A stretch of DNA of 64,000 bases from positions 1,846,051 to 1,910,050 of the forward strand of contig NZ_LT706985.1 of NCBI RefSeq assembly GCF_900155645.1, written 5' to 3'. Positions 19,995 to 29,894 of this stretch are shown here, piece by piece. Source of the stretch: Vaginimicrobium propionicum. Lineage in GTDB: Bacteria > Actinomycetota > Actinomycetes > Propionibacteriales > Propionibacteriaceae. A program made the position numbers and the translations under genes. The notes below the pieces were generated by a model. That model saw only the letters and a program-made list of their open reading frames with translations. It was not told the DNA's origin and did no database searches. Position 1 is the stretch's first letter. Each line of letters begins with the position of its first letter.

Positions 19995-20581
19995 AAGAAA
20001 TCGGAGAGGTTACCAAGGTGGTGGCAAGAGAGGATTTTGCCACTATATGGGTAAAAGGCGAGCAGGTGACTAAAGACGCTGAGTTGGGCTGCTCGATTGC
20101 GGTTAGCGGAGTATGTCTGACGGTAACTAGCCTAGAAAACAACATCTTTAGCGCCGACTTAATGGCTGAAACCCTAGCTCGTACGAAATTTAGTGAGCTA
20201 CAACCAGGGGATAAAGTCAATTTGGAGCCGGCGCTAAGAGCTAGTGACCGGCTTGGTGGGCACATGGTTTCTGGTCACGTCGAAGCTGTAGGCGCACTGT
20301 CCGAGCGAGTTGCTGGCGCTAACTGTTTGGTGCTGAAAATTGCTTGTCCTAGCGATTTCACCCGCTACTTGGTGCCGAAAGGTTCAATCACCATTGACGG
20401 TGTATCGCTAACCGTTACCGAGGTTGAGTCAACAACCTTTTCTGTCTCACTGATTCCGGCAACCATCACCCAAACCACGCTTGGGGCATTAGAAGTTGGC
20501 GAAAGCGTCAATCTTGAGGCTGACCTAATCGGTAAATACCTAGTCACATATCTAGACCGGCTGAATTTGAAGGAATTCTAA
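19976..20581 (+). CDS. ribE: Riboflavin synthase alpha chain
   Basis: Dismutates two 6,7-dimethyl-8-ribityllumazines to riboflavin and the diaminopyrimidine. The 201 residues contain the two lumazine-binding barrels typical of the family: the first starts MFTGIVEEIGEV and includes CSIAVSGVCLTV, the second includes GSITIDGVSLTV. The start is GTG with AAGGAG just upstream, inside the end of ribD. Translational coupling with ribD is likely. The stop is one base before ribBA. Confidence 0.95.
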   Translation: MFTGIVEEIGEVTKVVAREDFATIWVKGEQVTKDAELGCSIAVSGVCLTVTSLENNIFSADLMAETLARTKFSELQPGDKVNLEPALRASDRLGGHMVSGHVEAVGALSERVAGANCLVLKIACPSDFTRYLVPKGSITIDGVSLTVTEVESTTFSVSLIPATITQTTLGALEVGESVNLEADLIGKYLVTYLDRLNLKEF

Positions 20582-20582
20582 G

Positions 20583-21791
20583 ATGCCATTCTCAACTATT
20601 GATCAAGCCCTAGACCAACTCAGAAAAGGCCGTCCGGTGCTGGCATTAGACGACGGTAACCGTGAAAATGAAGGCGATGTAATTTTGCCGGCCGAGTTTG
20701 CCACAACTGAATGGTTAGCTTGGATGATTCGTCACACGTCTGGTTATCTCTGTGCTCCAATGACTAATGCGTGGGCTGACCGATTGGGGCTGCCGCTAAT
20801 GGTCGAACACAATTCGGACAGGCTACGTACCGCCTACACGATCTCATGTGACGCCGCTCATTCGGTAACTACGGGTATTTCAGCTGCTGACCGCGCAACT
20901 ACATTGCGTACCTTGGCAGACCCGAACAGTGTGCCCGATTCGGTGATTCGTCCAGGACACATATTGCCGCTACGCGCTCGCGACGGTGGTGTCTTTGAAC
21001 GTGACGGCCACACCGAAGCTACCGTAGATCTTTGTCGACTGGCTGGGCTGAATCCAGTGGGGGCTATTGGTGAATTAGTCTGCGATGACGGTCAGATGAT
21101 GCGTACTGAGCAGGTCTTGGAATGTGGCAAAACATTCGATCTGGCGGTAATCACCATTGAAGAGTTGCAGAAATATCGTCAACGCTACGACAGGGTGGAG
21201 CGCATAGCCAGCGCGGCTTTGCCGACGAAACACGGGCAATTCGAAATTATCGGCTACCGCGATTTGCGTAATTCAGCTGGCCACATTGCGTTGGTCGCTG
21301 GTGAAATTAATAGTCATGCCCTAGTCAGAGTGCATTCAGAATGTCTTACCGGTGATGCTTTCGCCTCGCTGCGCTGTGACTGTGGCCAGCAGCTAGATCA
21401 AGCTATGGCTGAGGTCGCCAAAAATGGTGGTGTTGTTATTTATTTACGCGGCCATGAAGGTCGCGGCGTTGGGCTGCTGTCGAAGCTAGAAGCATACAGT
21501 TTGCAAGACGAAGGAGCCGACACAGTAGATGCCCAGAAGCTGCTAGGTATGCCGGTCGATGCTCGCGAATATGGGGCCGCGGCAGCCATCCTGACCGAGT
21601 TGGGGATTTCTTCTGTTGAACTATTGACGAATAACCCTGAGAAAACCCGTGGCCTAACCGAGCTGGGGATTAAAGTGACCGGCACTCGTCGCTTAATTAC
21701 TGCCCCGAACCCCTACAACCTAGATTATTTGCGTACGAAACGTGATCGTATGGGTCATCTTTTCCCTACGGAAGAAGCTAAAGAGGACTGA
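20583..21791 (+). CDS. ribBA: Bifunctional DHBP synthase / GTP cyclohydrolase II
   Basis: Supplies both precursors of riboflavin. Residues 1-200 are RibB, which turns ribulose 5-phosphate into dihydroxybutanone phosphate (acidic loop DDGNRENEGDV, and RPGHILPLRARDGGVFERDGHTEA split over the active site). Residues 205-402 are RibA, which opens GTP: the zinc-binding Cys cluster is ECLTGDAFASLRCDCG and the catalytic region GHEGRGVGL. Both active sites look complete. Third gene of the operon, with one base between it and ribE and two before ribH. Confidence 0.96.
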   Translation: MPFSTIDQALDQLRKGRPVLALDDGNRENEGDVILPAEFATTEWLAWMIRHTSGYLCAPMTNAWADRLGLPLMVEHNSDRLRTAYTISCDAAHSVTTGISAADRATTLRTLADPNSVPDSVIRPGHILPLRARDGGVFERDGHTEATVDLCRLAGLNPVGAIGELVCDDGQMMRTEQVLECGKTFDLAVITIEELQKYRQRYDRVERIASAALPTKHGQFEIIGYRDLRNSAGHIALVAGEINSHALVRVHSECLTGDAFASLRCDCGQQLDQAMAEVAKNGGVVIYLRGHEGRGVGLLSKLEAYSLQDEGADTVDAQKLLGMPVDAREYGAAAAILTELGISSVELLTNNPEKTRGLTELGIKVTGTRRLITAPNPYNLDYLRTKRDRMGHLFPTEEAKED

Positions 21792-21793
21792 AA

Positions 21794-22267
21794 ATGAGCA
21801 AAGAAGGATTGCCACACATAAACGCTAGTGGGCGCAACCGCAAAATCTGTGTAGTAGCCTCTCAATGGTATTCGAAGGTCACTGATGCCCTTGCCGACAA
21901 CGCTGTTCAAGCTCTTCAGGAGGCTGGTGCTCAAGTGAAATTAGTGCGGGTGCCAGGCACTTTCGAGCTGCCAGTAGCTTGTGCCAGGCTAGCTGACCCA
22001 GTAGATGGGTGGGCTGGTGTAGATGGATTTGTTGCCTTGGGGGTGGTGGTGCGGGGCGGCACCCCACACTTCGACTACGTGTGCCAAGGCGCTACTCAGG
22101 GTTTGATGGATGTCATGGTAGCCACCAGAAAACCTATCGGTTTTGGGGTGCTGACTTGCAATGATGAAGCTGAGGCTATTGATAGGGCTGGTTTGCCAGG
22201 TTCGACCGAAAATAAAGGACGCGAGGCCGCCTTGGCTGTGTTGGCTGTGTTGGACGCTACTGAATAG
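21794..22267 (+). CDS. ribH: 6,7-dimethyl-8-ribityllumazine synthase
   Basis: Condenses the diaminopyrimidine with dihydroxybutanone phosphate; assembles into pentamers or icosahedral shells. The protein has 157 residues. Substrate-site motifs are VPGTFELPVACARL, ALGVVVRGGTPHFDYVC (with the catalytic His) and FGVLTCNDEAEA. The C-terminus contains a perfect 9-base tandem repeat, TTGGCTGTG twice (22232-22249), read as LAVLAV, a possible slippage site. Last gene of the rib operon; a strong terminator follows. Confidence 0.96.
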   Translation: MSKEGLPHINASGRNRKICVVASQWYSKVTDALADNAVQALQEAGAQVKLVRVPGTFELPVACARLADPVDGWAGVDGFVALGVVVRGGTPHFDYVCQGATQGLMDVMVATRKPIGFGVLTCNDEAEAIDRAGLPGSTENKGREAALAVLAVLDATE

Positions 22268-22292
22268 TTGTGCTGAAGGTTTTTAGGAGATT

Positions 22293-22330
22293 AAAAGGTG
22301 GTTGCGACCAATGAGTCGCAACCACCTTTT
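22293..22330. terminator. Bidirectional terminator between ribH and gpmA
   Basis: A perfect 16-bp stem, AAAAGGTGGTTGCGAC paired with GTCGCAACCACCTTTT, around a 6-base loop. The A-run on one arm and the T-run on the other make it a textbook terminator for both convergent genes. Confidence 0.9.
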
Positions 22331-22339
22331 AATGTTTAA

Positions 22340-23086
22340 TTATTTGCCTTGGGAGGCGACAGCTTTAACGCCGGCAGCTGCCGCTTCAGGGTCAAGGTAG
22401 CGTCCGCCCTTAGTTACCGGCTTCAGATCCTCGTCCAACTCGTAATAGAGCGGGATACCGGTGGGGATATTCAGTTTCGAGATTTCCTCGTCACTTATCT
22501 GGTCGAGGTGTTTTACCAAAGCCCTAAGCGAGTTACCGTGGGCTGCCACTAGAACGGTTCTACCGGCACGCAAATCTGGGACAATTTCGTCATACCAATA
22601 GGGCAACATCCGCTTGACAACGTCTTTCAAGCATTCCGTTAAGGGGCGAGCCTCAGTCGGCAGATTTGCATAGCGGGCATCGTGGAATTGGCTCCACTCG
22701 TTCTCAGGGTCGATAGCTGGTGGCGGAGTATCGTAGCTGCGGCGCCAAGCCATGAACTGCTCCTCACCGAACTGGTCACGAATCTCGGTTTTGTTCAAAC
22801 CCTGGAGACGACCGTAGTGGCGCTCATTTAGCCGCCAAGAACGGTGAACTGGAATCCAGTGCCTATCGCAAGTATCCAAAGCTAGGTAAGCGGTGTGGAT
22901 AGCGCGCCTTAGCAAAGAGGTGTGGACGACATCCGGCAACAGATTCTGTTCCTTTAGCAACTCGCCTCCGCGAGTAGCTTCGCCAACGCCTTTCTCGTTC
23001 AAATCAACATCTACCCAGCCAGTGAATAGATTCTTCTTATTCCATTCGCTTTCGCCGTGGCGAAGAAGTATCAGGTTAAAAGTCAT
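22340..23086 (-). CDS. gpmA: 2,3-bisphosphoglycerate-dependent phosphoglycerate mutase
   Basis: Interconverts 3- and 2-phosphoglycerate in glycolysis and gluconeogenesis. It has 248 residues, the length of dPGM enzymes. The phosphohistidine is in [10 protein letters not shown] near residue 10; [25 protein letters not shown] and the second His in [12 protein letters not shown] complete the active site. It stands alone, with a strong terminator at its 3' end. It is distinct from the phosphatase at 2.2 kb, which lacks the RHYGRLQG loop. Confidence 0.97.
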   Translation of the reverse strand: MTFNLILLRHGESEWNKKNLFTGWVDVDLNEKGVGEATRGGELLKEQNLLPDVVHTSLLRRAIHTAYLALDTCDRHWIPVHRSWRLNERHYGRLQGLNKTEIRDQFGEEQFMAWRRSYDTPPPAIDPENEWSQFHDARYANLPTEARPLTECLKDVVKRMLPYWYDEIVPDLRAGRTVLVAAHGNSLRALVKHLDQISDEEISKLNIPTGIPLYYELDEDLKPVTKGGRYLDPEAAAAGVKAVASQGK

Positions 23087-23159
23087 GAACTCAGCTTAGC
23101 TAGCCAAGGCCAGACAAGTGTAACGGGTCAAAAACTGCTATGTTTCTAAGCAACTTTGG

Positions 23160-23441
23160 CTATCCATTGCCAATCTTTATCCCGAATCCGCTAGCCACGA
23201 TAACCGCTATCCCTAAAATCACGGCTAAGCCGACGATGGTGAAAATTAGATAGGCGATGATGCGTCCAACCCGATGTTTAGGACCAGGGTTAGCGGCGGT
23301 GTTGTTTTCTCCGGCTCCTGCTCCCCAAGCTAGACAGCGAATACCTAGAGCGTAGAGGGTGGGTAGCCCAGCCCCTAGCACCACCCCGACGACTAGCACT
23401 AAACCAAATTCGCGAGCCACGCTAATTAAGAAATCTGCCAT
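23160..23441 (-). CDS. Small membrane protein downstream of pit
   Basis: A 93-residue protein with two hydrophobic helices (about residues 12-34 and 62-86) and a short polar loop between them. I do not recognise a named family. It starts two bases after the pit stop and is clearly in the same transcript. Its position suggests a role with the phosphate transporter, possibly as an accessory or regulatory subunit, but this is inference from context only. Confidence 0.7.
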   Translation of the reverse strand: MADFLISVAREFGLVLVVGVVLGAGLPTLYALGIRCLAWGAGAGENNTAANPGPKHRVGRIIAYLIFTIVGLAVILGIAVIVASGFGIKIGNG

Positions 23442-23443
23442 GA

Positions 23444-24727
23444 TTAGCTACTCATCTTATCTGGGGTAGTGGTCGCATTAGGTTTTGAATTATCTAGGTT
23501 GATGGCTGGAGTATCAGTCCGCGCGGTTGCGCCAGTTAGATCACGTTCGTTTTGCCAGTCGTCATTGACATTGGCCGAATTCACCTTGGTGCTTTGAGAA
23601 TGCCTGTACATAAAGGCTGCTAGTGCTGCCATGATAAGGAAAATTGTGATACCGCCAAGCACTGGCCCTAAAGCGTTGCCGATGTACCAAGTAGCTGCAC
23701 CAATGACAGCGGCGCACGGCAGGGTAGTCAACCAAGCCAAAAACATTTGGCCAGCCAGGCGCCAACGTACCTTGGCTCCTGGACGCCCTAATCCCGAACC
23801 TAGGATTGAGCCGGTGGCAACATGCGTTGTGGATAAGGCGAAACCCCAGTGGCTAGAGGCTAAGATGACGGCGGCGGATGCACATTCGGCGGCGAATCCT
23901 TGAGCCGGAGTAATTTCTACTAGTCCCTTGCCAAGTGTGCGGATGATGCGCCAGCCACCGATGTAGGTCCCGGTGGCGATAGCTGCGGCACACAAAATCT
24001 TTACCCAAACTGGGATTGCATCGGGGTGAGCCCAGTTGCCAGAAGCAATCAAAGCCAGGGTTACTACTCCCATGGTTTTTTGGGCGTCATTGGTGCCGTG
24101 AGATAACGAGACTAGGGAGGCTGAACCGATTTGTGCCCACCTGAAACCGGCATCCACATAACGTTTCGCAGCTCCCGAAACCACTCTGAAGACTAAGCGC
24201 ACCCCGATTGAGGTAATAATGATGGCTACTAAAGGCGAAATCAGCCCAGGCACTATCACCTTGCCGACTACGCCGTCTATTTCGCCATTTTCGCCAATCC
24301 ACTTGACGCCATTGAAACCTAGGCCCGCGATTGCTGAGCCGACCAGCCCGCCAAAAAGCGCGTGCGATGAGGAGGAGGGTAGGCCACGCAACCAGGTAAA
24401 AAGATTCCAGATTATGCCACCTACTAAGCCAGCTAGCAGTATCAGCAACAAGGCTGAGCCGTTATCACCGGTAAGATCAGCGCGGGGCGTGCCGTCCGGA
24501 TTCTGGATATTGATGACGGCATTCGTTACAGTCAGCGCCACTTCCACAGACAAAAATGCGCCCACCAAATTCAGTAGGGCGCATAATGTCACCGCAGCCC
24601 TGGGACGCAGAGCTTTGGTTGCGATTGAGGTTGCCATAGCGTTCGCAGTGTCGTGAAATCCATTCGTGAAATCAAAGCCTAAAGCGGTGATTATCACCAA
24701 GGCCAACAACACGTGATCAGACAGCAC
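23444..24727 (-). CDS. pit: Low-affinity inorganic phosphate transporter (PiT family)
   Basis: Cation-coupled uptake of metal-phosphate. The protein has 427 residues and about ten membrane helices. Both halves of the PiT signature are present: GFDFTNGFHDTANAMAT at the N-terminus and SLSHGTNDAQKTMGV in the second half, and GLPSSSSHALFGGLVG in between. The start is GTG with only a weak ribosome-binding site. The last 50 residues form a hydrophilic tail. The gene order phoU, then pit, on the same strand suggests paired control; in other bacteria PhoU proteins regulate Pit or Pst. Confidence 0.94.
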   Translation of the reverse strand: MLSDHVLLALVIITALGFDFTNGFHDTANAMATSIATKALRPRAAVTLCALLNLVGAFLSVEVALTVTNAVINIQNPDGTPRADLTGDNGSALLLILLAGLVGGIIWNLFTWLRGLPSSSSHALFGGLVGSAIAGLGFNGVKWIGENGEIDGVVGKVIVPGLISPLVAIIITSIGVRLVFRVVSGAAKRYVDAGFRWAQIGSASLVSLSHGTNDAQKTMGVVTLALIASGNWAHPDAIPVWVKILCAAAIATGTYIGGWRIIRTLGKGLVEITPAQGFAAECASAAVILASSHWGFALSTTHVATGSILGSGLGRPGAKVRWRLAGQMFLAWLTTLPCAAVIGAATWYIGNALGPVLGGITIFLIMAALAAFMYRHSQSTKVNSANVNDDWQNERDLTGATARTDTPAINLDNSKPNATTTPDKMSS

Positions 24728-24800
24728 AAACTCATGTTATCCAAATATGGACGAAACATTACACACAGGTTGATAAATGCCGTGTTTTGTTTCCGCCAAT

Positions 24801-25466
24801 CTAGGTTGTTGGCCAGTTTTCGCCTTCTGGGGCTTCGCCGGTGACGATGTAAATAATTCTTCGTCCCATAGCAACAGCGTGGTCAGCGATTCTCTCGTAG
24901 TAGCGCCCTAACAACGAAACATCGACAGCTTCCTCGACGCTATAAGGCCAGTCATCAGAAAGCATGGATCTAAATTGCTCATTGCGCAGGTGATCAATCT
25001 CTTCGTCTTGATCAGCTAGTTTCTCGGCCTCGGCGACATTACGTTCAGCTAAGACGCGACCCGAAATGCCAACCATTTCTTGAGTGATATCGCTCATTTT
25101 AATGAAGTTGCCCATTAACCCTTCTGGTACCGCATGACGGGGATAGCGCAGCCGAGCAATCTTAGCCACATGGGCTGCTAGATCGCCCATTCTTGCTAGA
25201 TCAGCAACCATTTGAATGGACGCGACTAGGGTGCGCAGTTCACCAGCTACCGGGCTTTGGGTGGCCATCAACAAAAAAGCCGATTGCTCAACTTGGTCGT
25301 GTACTTGGTCAATCCGAATATCTGATGAGATAACCCGTTCAGCAATTTGCAAATCCGCATTTAGTAGGGCTTTGGTGGCGTCCCGAACCGCAATTTGGAC
25401 GGAATCGGACATCACTACGAGTTCGTTAACAATTTCTTGCAACTCGCTTCGATATAGTTCACGCAT
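24801..25466 (-). CDS. phoU: Phosphate signalling protein PhoU
   Basis: Negative modulator linking phosphate transport to the SenX3-RegX3 (PhoR-PhoP) pair. The 221 residues form the two three-helix PhoU bundles; the metal-coordinating E/D-x3-D patterns are in RMGDLAAHVAKIA and YYERIADHAVAMGRR. The start is ATG 25466. It is divergent from senX3, 80 bases away, so sensor and modulator share a promoter region. It precedes pit on the same strand, with a 73-base gap. Confidence 0.95.
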   Translation of the reverse strand: MRELYRSELQEIVNELVVMSDSVQIAVRDATKALLNADLQIAERVISSDIRIDQVHDQVEQSAFLLMATQSPVAGELRTLVASIQMVADLARMGDLAAHVAKIARLRYPRHAVPEGLMGNFIKMSDITQEMVGISGRVLAERNVAEAEKLADQDEEIDHLRNEQFRSMLSDDWPYSVEEAVDVSLLGRYYERIADHAVAMGRRIIYIVTGEAPEGENWPTT

Positions 25467-25545
25467 ATTATCTCCAAGTTCTTCTTAGTCGTAGCCTATC
25501 TGGCTGGAGGGTTAATTAGACCGGTTGAGCTTATAGGATCTAGAT

Positions 25546-26724
25546 GTGATTGCGCTCTTCTTCTGTCTGCTCGGCGTGCTGGTTGGTGGTTTAGCTGGGT
25601 GGCTGCTCGGTCATGGACGACCAAGTAGTGAAGCTGTTGAGCCAAAAGAATCTGCACTGAGTGATCAGCTATTGGCCGGAATGGATTTGCTGCGTTCCCC
25701 AGCTTTAATCGCGGATGCTGGGGATAGGGTTCTGCACTCCACACCTGCCGCTAGCACTTCTGGTTTAGTGCGCGGCAATCGAATTGGCGACCAGGAAATG
25801 TTGGATTTAGTACGTCGAGTACGCGATGAAGATAATCCTCTCGCCACTCAGGTAGTGATTAAGCGTGAGCGTGGCAGAATCATCCGCGAATTTTCAGTTC
25901 GTGCGGCTCCGATTCCTCCTGGATTAGTGATGGTAATCGCCGACGATCGTTCAGCCGAGACCAGGACAGATGAGATAAAACGCGATTTCACCGCCAATGT
26001 AAGTCACGAGCTGAAAACCCCAGTAGGTGCCCTGCGCGTTTTAGCTGAGGCCTTAGTGGCTGCTTGTGATGATCCAGTGGCTGTTAAGCATTTCGCGTCC
26101 AGAATGATTGAGACGACCGAACGGTTAAGCGAATTGATTTCGCAAATCATTGAATTATCTAGGTTACAGTCTGCAGATCCGATGCTGGCTGCCGAAGTTG
26201 TCAAGATCGATGATGTCACTAAAGTGTCTTTGAACCGCTGTCAGGCGTTGGCTGCCAGCCGTGAGGTTCACTTATCTCAAGCTGGCAGACGTGGTCTAGA
26301 AGTTCTTGGTGACAAAGAGCAATTAGTTAGTGCGTTAACTAATTTGATTCAAAATGCCATCAATTATTCCGATAATGGTTCCAGGGTGGCCGTCAGCACT
26401 CGACTGGTGCGTGATGAACAGGACGAATTCGTTGAGATTAGTGTCGCTGATAATGGCTGGGGAATCAGTCAAAGCAATCTAGAGCGCATTTTTGAGCGGT
26501 TCTATCGGGTTGATTACGCAAGATCGCGAGAGACGGGTGGCACAGGTTTAGGCTTGTCTATCGTCAAGCATGTGATGAATGCTCACCAGGGCACCGTCAA
26601 TGTTTGGAGTAAAATCGGCCAAGGTTCTACTTTCACCATGCGAATGCCTAAGTTCATTGAGCCAGAAACGGACGCATCGGCGCCAGGTGATTTCAGCTTT
26701 GATGGAGAGCAGGAGGAGCAATGA
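25546..26724 (+). CDS. senX3: Sensor histidine kinase SenX3/PhoR type
   Basis: Phosphate-responsive membrane kinase. It has 392 residues: one N-terminal hydrophobic helix (IALFFCLLGVLVGGLAGWLLG), a degenerate PAS-like region up to about residue 140, the dimerisation/phosphorylation site FTANVSHELKTPVGALRVL with the phospho-His near residue 154, then the ATPase with NLIQNAINYSDNG, VADNGWGIS and GGTGLGLSIVK. The HELKTPVGA form is characteristic of mycobacterial SenX3. The start is GTG; no other in-frame start precedes the helix. The stop overlaps the regulator start (ATGA). Confidence 0.93.
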   Translation: MIALFFCLLGVLVGGLAGWLLGHGRPSSEAVEPKESALSDQLLAGMDLLRSPALIADAGDRVLHSTPAASTSGLVRGNRIGDQEMLDLVRRVRDEDNPLATQVVIKRERGRIIREFSVRAAPIPPGLVMVIADDRSAETRTDEIKRDFTANVSHELKTPVGALRVLAEALVAACDDPVAVKHFASRMIETTERLSELISQIIELSRLQSADPMLAAEVVKIDDVTKVSLNRCQALAASREVHLSQAGRRGLEVLGDKEQLVSALTNLIQNAINYSDNGSRVAVSTRLVRDEQDEFVEISVADNGWGISQSNLERIFERFYRVDYARSRETGGTGLGLSIVKHVMNAHQGTVNVWSKIGQGSTFTMRMPKFIEPETDASAPGDFSFDGEQEEQ

Positions 26725-27398
26725 CTCGCATTCTCATTATCGAGGATGAGGAAGCCTATCGGGAACCAACCGCTTATATGCTTCAGCGGGAGGGCTTTCA
26801 GGTTGCCGAAGCCGCCAACGGAGCTGATGGTCTGGCAGAGTTTGAGCGTAATGGCGCAGATTTGGTGCTACTCGATTTGATGATGCCAGGGATGCCGGGC
26901 ACTGAGGTTTGCCGTCAGATCAGACAATTAGGGAATGTGCCGGTAATTATGGTTACCGCCCGCGATTCTGAAATCGACAAGGTAGTTGGTTTAGAGATTG
27001 GGGCTGACGATTATGTCACTAAGCCGTTCAGCCATCGGGAGTTGGTTGCCCGAATCAGGGCAGTGCTCAGACGCGGTCAAGATAATGAGCTATTGCCTGA
27101 AGTTGTTGAGGTCGATGACGTAAGAATGGATATTGATCGCCACGAGGTGACGGTTAAGAATCAAGAGGTACGTCTAGCACTAAAAGAGTTTGAACTGCTT
27201 GAGCTGCTGATGCGTAATGCGGGGCGGGTGATGACTCGCGATCAGCTCATTGATCGCGTTTGGGGGATTGACTACGTTGGTGACACGAAAACTTTAGATG
27301 TGCACATCAAAAGGTTGCGTTCCAAGATCGAAGAAAACCCTTCACTACCACAAAAATTAATCACTGTACGTGGATTGGGATATAAGTACGCCGGATAA
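26721..27398 (+). CDS. regX3: Phosphate response regulator RegX3/PhoP type
   Basis: OmpR-family DNA-binding response regulator with 225 residues. The receiver domain has the acidic pair IIEDEEAYR, the phospho-acceptor Asp in LVLLDLMMPGMPG near residue 52 and the switch Lys in DYVTKPFS. The winged-helix domain follows from about residue 128 (EFELLELLMRNAGRVMTRDQL, RLRSKIEENP, VRGLGYKYAG). Translation is coupled to senX3. Its most likely target in this window is the PHO box before pstS. Confidence 0.94.
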   Translation: MTRILIIEDEEAYREPTAYMLQREGFQVAEAANGADGLAEFERNGADLVLLDLMMPGMPGTEVCRQIRQLGNVPVIMVTARDSEIDKVVGLEIGADDYVTKPFSHRELVARIRAVLRRGQDNELLPEVVEVDDVRMDIDRHEVTVKNQEVRLALKEFELLELLMRNAGRVMTRDQLIDRVWGIDYVGDTKTLDVHIKRLRSKIEENPSLPQKLITVRGLGYKYAG

Positions 27399-27416
27399 AA
27401 GGGTAGGTTTTGCTAA

Positions 27417-28118
27417 ATGGATATCGCTGGCATCATCGTAGCTGCCGGGAAAGGCACCCGATTAGGGGATTCAATCGTTGGTGGGGCCGGACCGAAAGCG
27501 TTGCGGATGCTAGCCGGCAAAACATTAGTCAGGTGGAGTGCCGAAAGGTTAGTTGCAGGCGGCGTCAATAAGTTGATTGTGGTCTGTGCTCCAGAAAACC
27601 GCCAGCAATTTCAGCAGTCTTTAACTGGGCTAGAAGCAGATTTGACTCTGTGTGATGGTGGGCAGACGCGACAAGTTTCAGTTAGTAACGGGCTGGCACA
27701 GCTACCCCAAGGTTGCCAAGTCGTTTTGGTTCATGACGCGGCTCGTCCATTAGTCCCACCGATGCTCGTTAAACGAGTAATCGCGGCGGTAGTGTCGGGG
27801 GCGGAAGTGGTGGTGCCAGTAGTGCCAGTGGCTGACACGATCCGGCAACTAACTGTTTATGGGTCAAGGGTTGTTGACCGAAGCCGGCTACGTGGTGTGC
27901 AAACTCCGCAAGGTTTTTGCCCTAAGGTGCTGGTTGATAGCCATAACAAGGCAGATAGCAAAGACCTAACTGATGATGCCGGGGTTTGTGAAGCCGCTGG
28001 TTATCAGGTGACGATGGTTACTGGTGACCCAATGGCCATGAAAATAACTAACCCAAGTGATTTCATTGTGGCTCAGGCCTTGCTTGATGCTGATTTAGTT
28101 GGCGATGGAGAGGTCTAA
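27417..28118 (+). CDS. ispD: 2-C-methyl-D-erythritol 4-phosphate cytidylyltransferase
   Basis: Transfers CMP to MEP in the non-mevalonate isoprenoid pathway. It has 233 residues. The nucleotide loop is IVAAGKGTRLG at the N-terminus, with PKALRMLAGKTLV just after; the family motif VLVHDAARPLVPP is near residue 104, and RGVQTPQGF near 160. It is 18 bases after regX3, so it may be read from the same transcript, and ten bases before ispF. The pairing with ispF is standard. Confidence 0.95.
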   Translation: MDIAGIIVAAGKGTRLGDSIVGGAGPKALRMLAGKTLVRWSAERLVAGGVNKLIVVCAPENRQQFQQSLTGLEADLTLCDGGQTRQVSVSNGLAQLPQGCQVVLVHDAARPLVPPMLVKRVIAAVVSGAEVVVPVVPVADTIRQLTVYGSRVVDRSRLRGVQTPQGFCPKVLVDSHNKADSKDLTDDAGVCEAAGYQVTMVTGDPMAMKITNPSDFIVAQALLDADLVGDGEV

Positions 28119-28127
28119 GGGGATTAG

Positions 28128-28598
28128 ATGGAGTTCCGGGTAGGTATTGGCAGTGACGTTCACCGGCTGGTTGCAGGCGTCGAGATGCATATCGCTGGAT
28201 TATTCTTCCCCGATGAGCCAGCTGGCTTAGCTGGCCATTCTGATGGAGATGTGGCGGCTCATGCTCTCTGCGATGCCCTACTAAGTGCAGCCGGGCTAGG
28301 AGATTTAGGCTCAAATTTCGGCACTAGCCAGCAGCGCTGGGCAGGTGCTAGTGGGGTGGCACTGATTGAGGAAACCATGGCCAAGCTAACTGCTGAGGGC
28401 TGGCGCGTAACAAACGCTGCCGTCCAAGTCATCGGCCAGCACCCGCGGCTAGCCACCCGGCGTGGTGAGGCTGAAAAAGTGTTGAGTGCAGCTTGCCGGG
28501 CGCCAGTCTCCTTATCAGCAACCACTACTGATCATCTAGGTTTCACCGGAAGGTCTGAAGGGGTAGCAGCCATAGCGACGGCACTATTGAACCGTTAG
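28128..28598 (+). CDS. ispF: 2-C-methyl-D-erythritol 2,4-cyclodiphosphate synthase
   Basis: Cyclises CDP-ME 2-phosphate to MEcPP, the step after IspD/IspE. It has 156 residues. The metal-binding site is GIGSDVHRL at the N-terminus plus the His in [13 protein letters not shown]; the C-terminal [17 protein letters not shown] holds the cytidine and completes the trimer interface. The stop overlaps the convergent metallopeptidase gene by four bases. Confidence 0.96.
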   Translation: MEFRVGIGSDVHRLVAGVEMHIAGLFFPDEPAGLAGHSDGDVAAHALCDALLSAAGLGDLGSNFGTSQQRWAGASGVALIEETMAKLTAEGWRVTNAAVQVIGQHPRLATRRGEAEKVLSAACRAPVSLSATTTDHLGFTGRSEGVAAIATALLNR

Positions 28599-29752
28599 CG
28601 AACCTTGTCCTGATTTGCGGTAAAGGTATTGCATGCACCCATATTGGTGAGTGACGCGCCGTCTAGATACCAAGATTGTCGGTTGCGACTCGAACCATGG
28701 TCGCCTGACTCACCGGTCAATTGGTCGTCGCCTAGAGAAAAGAAAAGTTCCGAGATAGTCCGCTGATCGGTATCGCTGATATTCAGCGATTGGGCGACGG
28801 AACCATTGAACTGGCCAGCCCAGCAATCCGCCTGTAGCTCAGTGCGTCGTGAATAATCATTGGCGGTCTGTTCATCATCGCGGTATTCATATTCCCAGGC
28901 TCGCTCCGAAATTAAGATTCCCGTGCGAGCCTGCACGGCATGGCCAAATTCGTGAGCCAGCACGCTTTCTACCAAGAACGGCTGATTAACTAAATAGTTA
29001 GGGATGATGTCAGGCAAATTGGAGGCATAGTAAATTTGCTGGTCAGCCATACAATATGCGGCGTTATAGCTAGGCATTTTGCCGCAAGCCGTCTCAATAT
29101 CGTCAGACGCATACACGGTTACTGTTGGGCGCACGGCAACAAAACCAGCACTTTCTATAGCAGGCCCGAATACTCGCATCAGACAGGCAGTGTAGTCGTT
29201 CATGTGCTGGGCTAATTGAGCCTTAGAAGCGGTCTGCAAATCAATGGGAACCATTTCGCAGCGTACCGGACGAGCCAAATTCTCCTCGTAGATTGGGTTG
29301 TCAAGCAGCCAGGACTTAGCTTCTTCGAAAGTTTCAGGAATCGGGACGTCCGGAGGCAGCGGGTCAGCTTGAGGAACCTGATAATTCTCATTTTGGTATT
29401 GCTGAATACCGCGCACACCGCCGCCATCATCGCCAGAACCGAGAAGATTCGCAAGTGTGGTGCCTAAGAAAATAACCAATAAGACCACGCCGACTATTAA
29501 TAGCGGGTGTCCCTTTTTCTGACGCGGACGCCGATAATAAGGGGGATACTGGCCAATCCGAAACTGTATCTGTGGTCTAGCCGATAACTGGCGAGGTGCA
29601 GGTGGAATTGCAGACCCAAAGTTAGGCTGACTCCTGGGAACGCGCACTTGCGCCCACGGTTGTGGGGGATTATTCCACCGGTTAGCAGGGGTGCCGGTAA
29701 TCGGATACCAGTGCTGTTCAGGTGGATTCGCATTCCACTGACTCACGGGCAC
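28595..29752 (-). CDS. Neutral zinc metallopeptidase, YpfJ family, membrane-anchored
   Basis: A 385-residue predicted metallopeptidase. The N-terminal 75 residues are Pro/Trp/Gln/Asn-rich and cytoplasmic, then one helix ([22 protein letters not shown], about residues 83-104), then an extracellular catalytic domain with the zinc motif [29 protein letters not shown] downstream supplies the third ligand region. This is the YpfJ/PF04228 layout. The substrate is unknown. Starts at GTG 29752 (or the in-frame GTG two codons later). Divergent from the DUF2207 gene. Confidence 0.85.
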   Translation of the reverse strand: MPVSQWNANPPEQHWYPITGTPANRWNNPPQPWAQVRVPRSQPNFGSAIPPAPRQLSARPQIQFRIGQYPPYYRRPRQKKGHPLLIVGVVLLVIFLGTTLANLLGSGDDGGGVRGIQQYQNENYQVPQADPLPPDVPIPETFEEAKSWLLDNPIYEENLARPVRCEMVPIDLQTASKAQLAQHMNDYTACLMRVFGPAIESAGFVAVRPTVTVYASDDIETACGKMPSYNAAYCMADQQIYYASNLPDIIPNYLVNQPFLVESVLAHEFGHAVQARTGILISERAWEYEYRDDEQTANDYSRRTELQADCWAGQFNGSVAQSLNISDTDQRTISELFFSLGDDQLTGESGDHGSSRNRQSWYLDGASLTNMGACNTFTANQDKVR

Positions 29753-29816
29753 AGCCTACCCGCCATTGACTCTTTTTATGAATTACATGGGCTAACCAGC
29801 TAAATTTTCAGCGAAT

Positions 29817-29845
29817 TTGAAGATCATCTAGGGTAGTTTCATAAC
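29817..29845 (+). promoter_or_regulatory. Probable promoter for the DUF2207 gene
   Basis: TTGAAG (29817-29822) and CATAAC (29840-29845) are separated by 17 bases in the divergent region. A start of transcription near 29852 would leave a leader of about 43 bases before the TTG start. Consensus match only. Confidence 0.35.
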
Positions 29846-29894
29846 AAAGATATTCATCGCCTCGTTCAGGGGTGGCAGCCAAAAAGGAGACAAT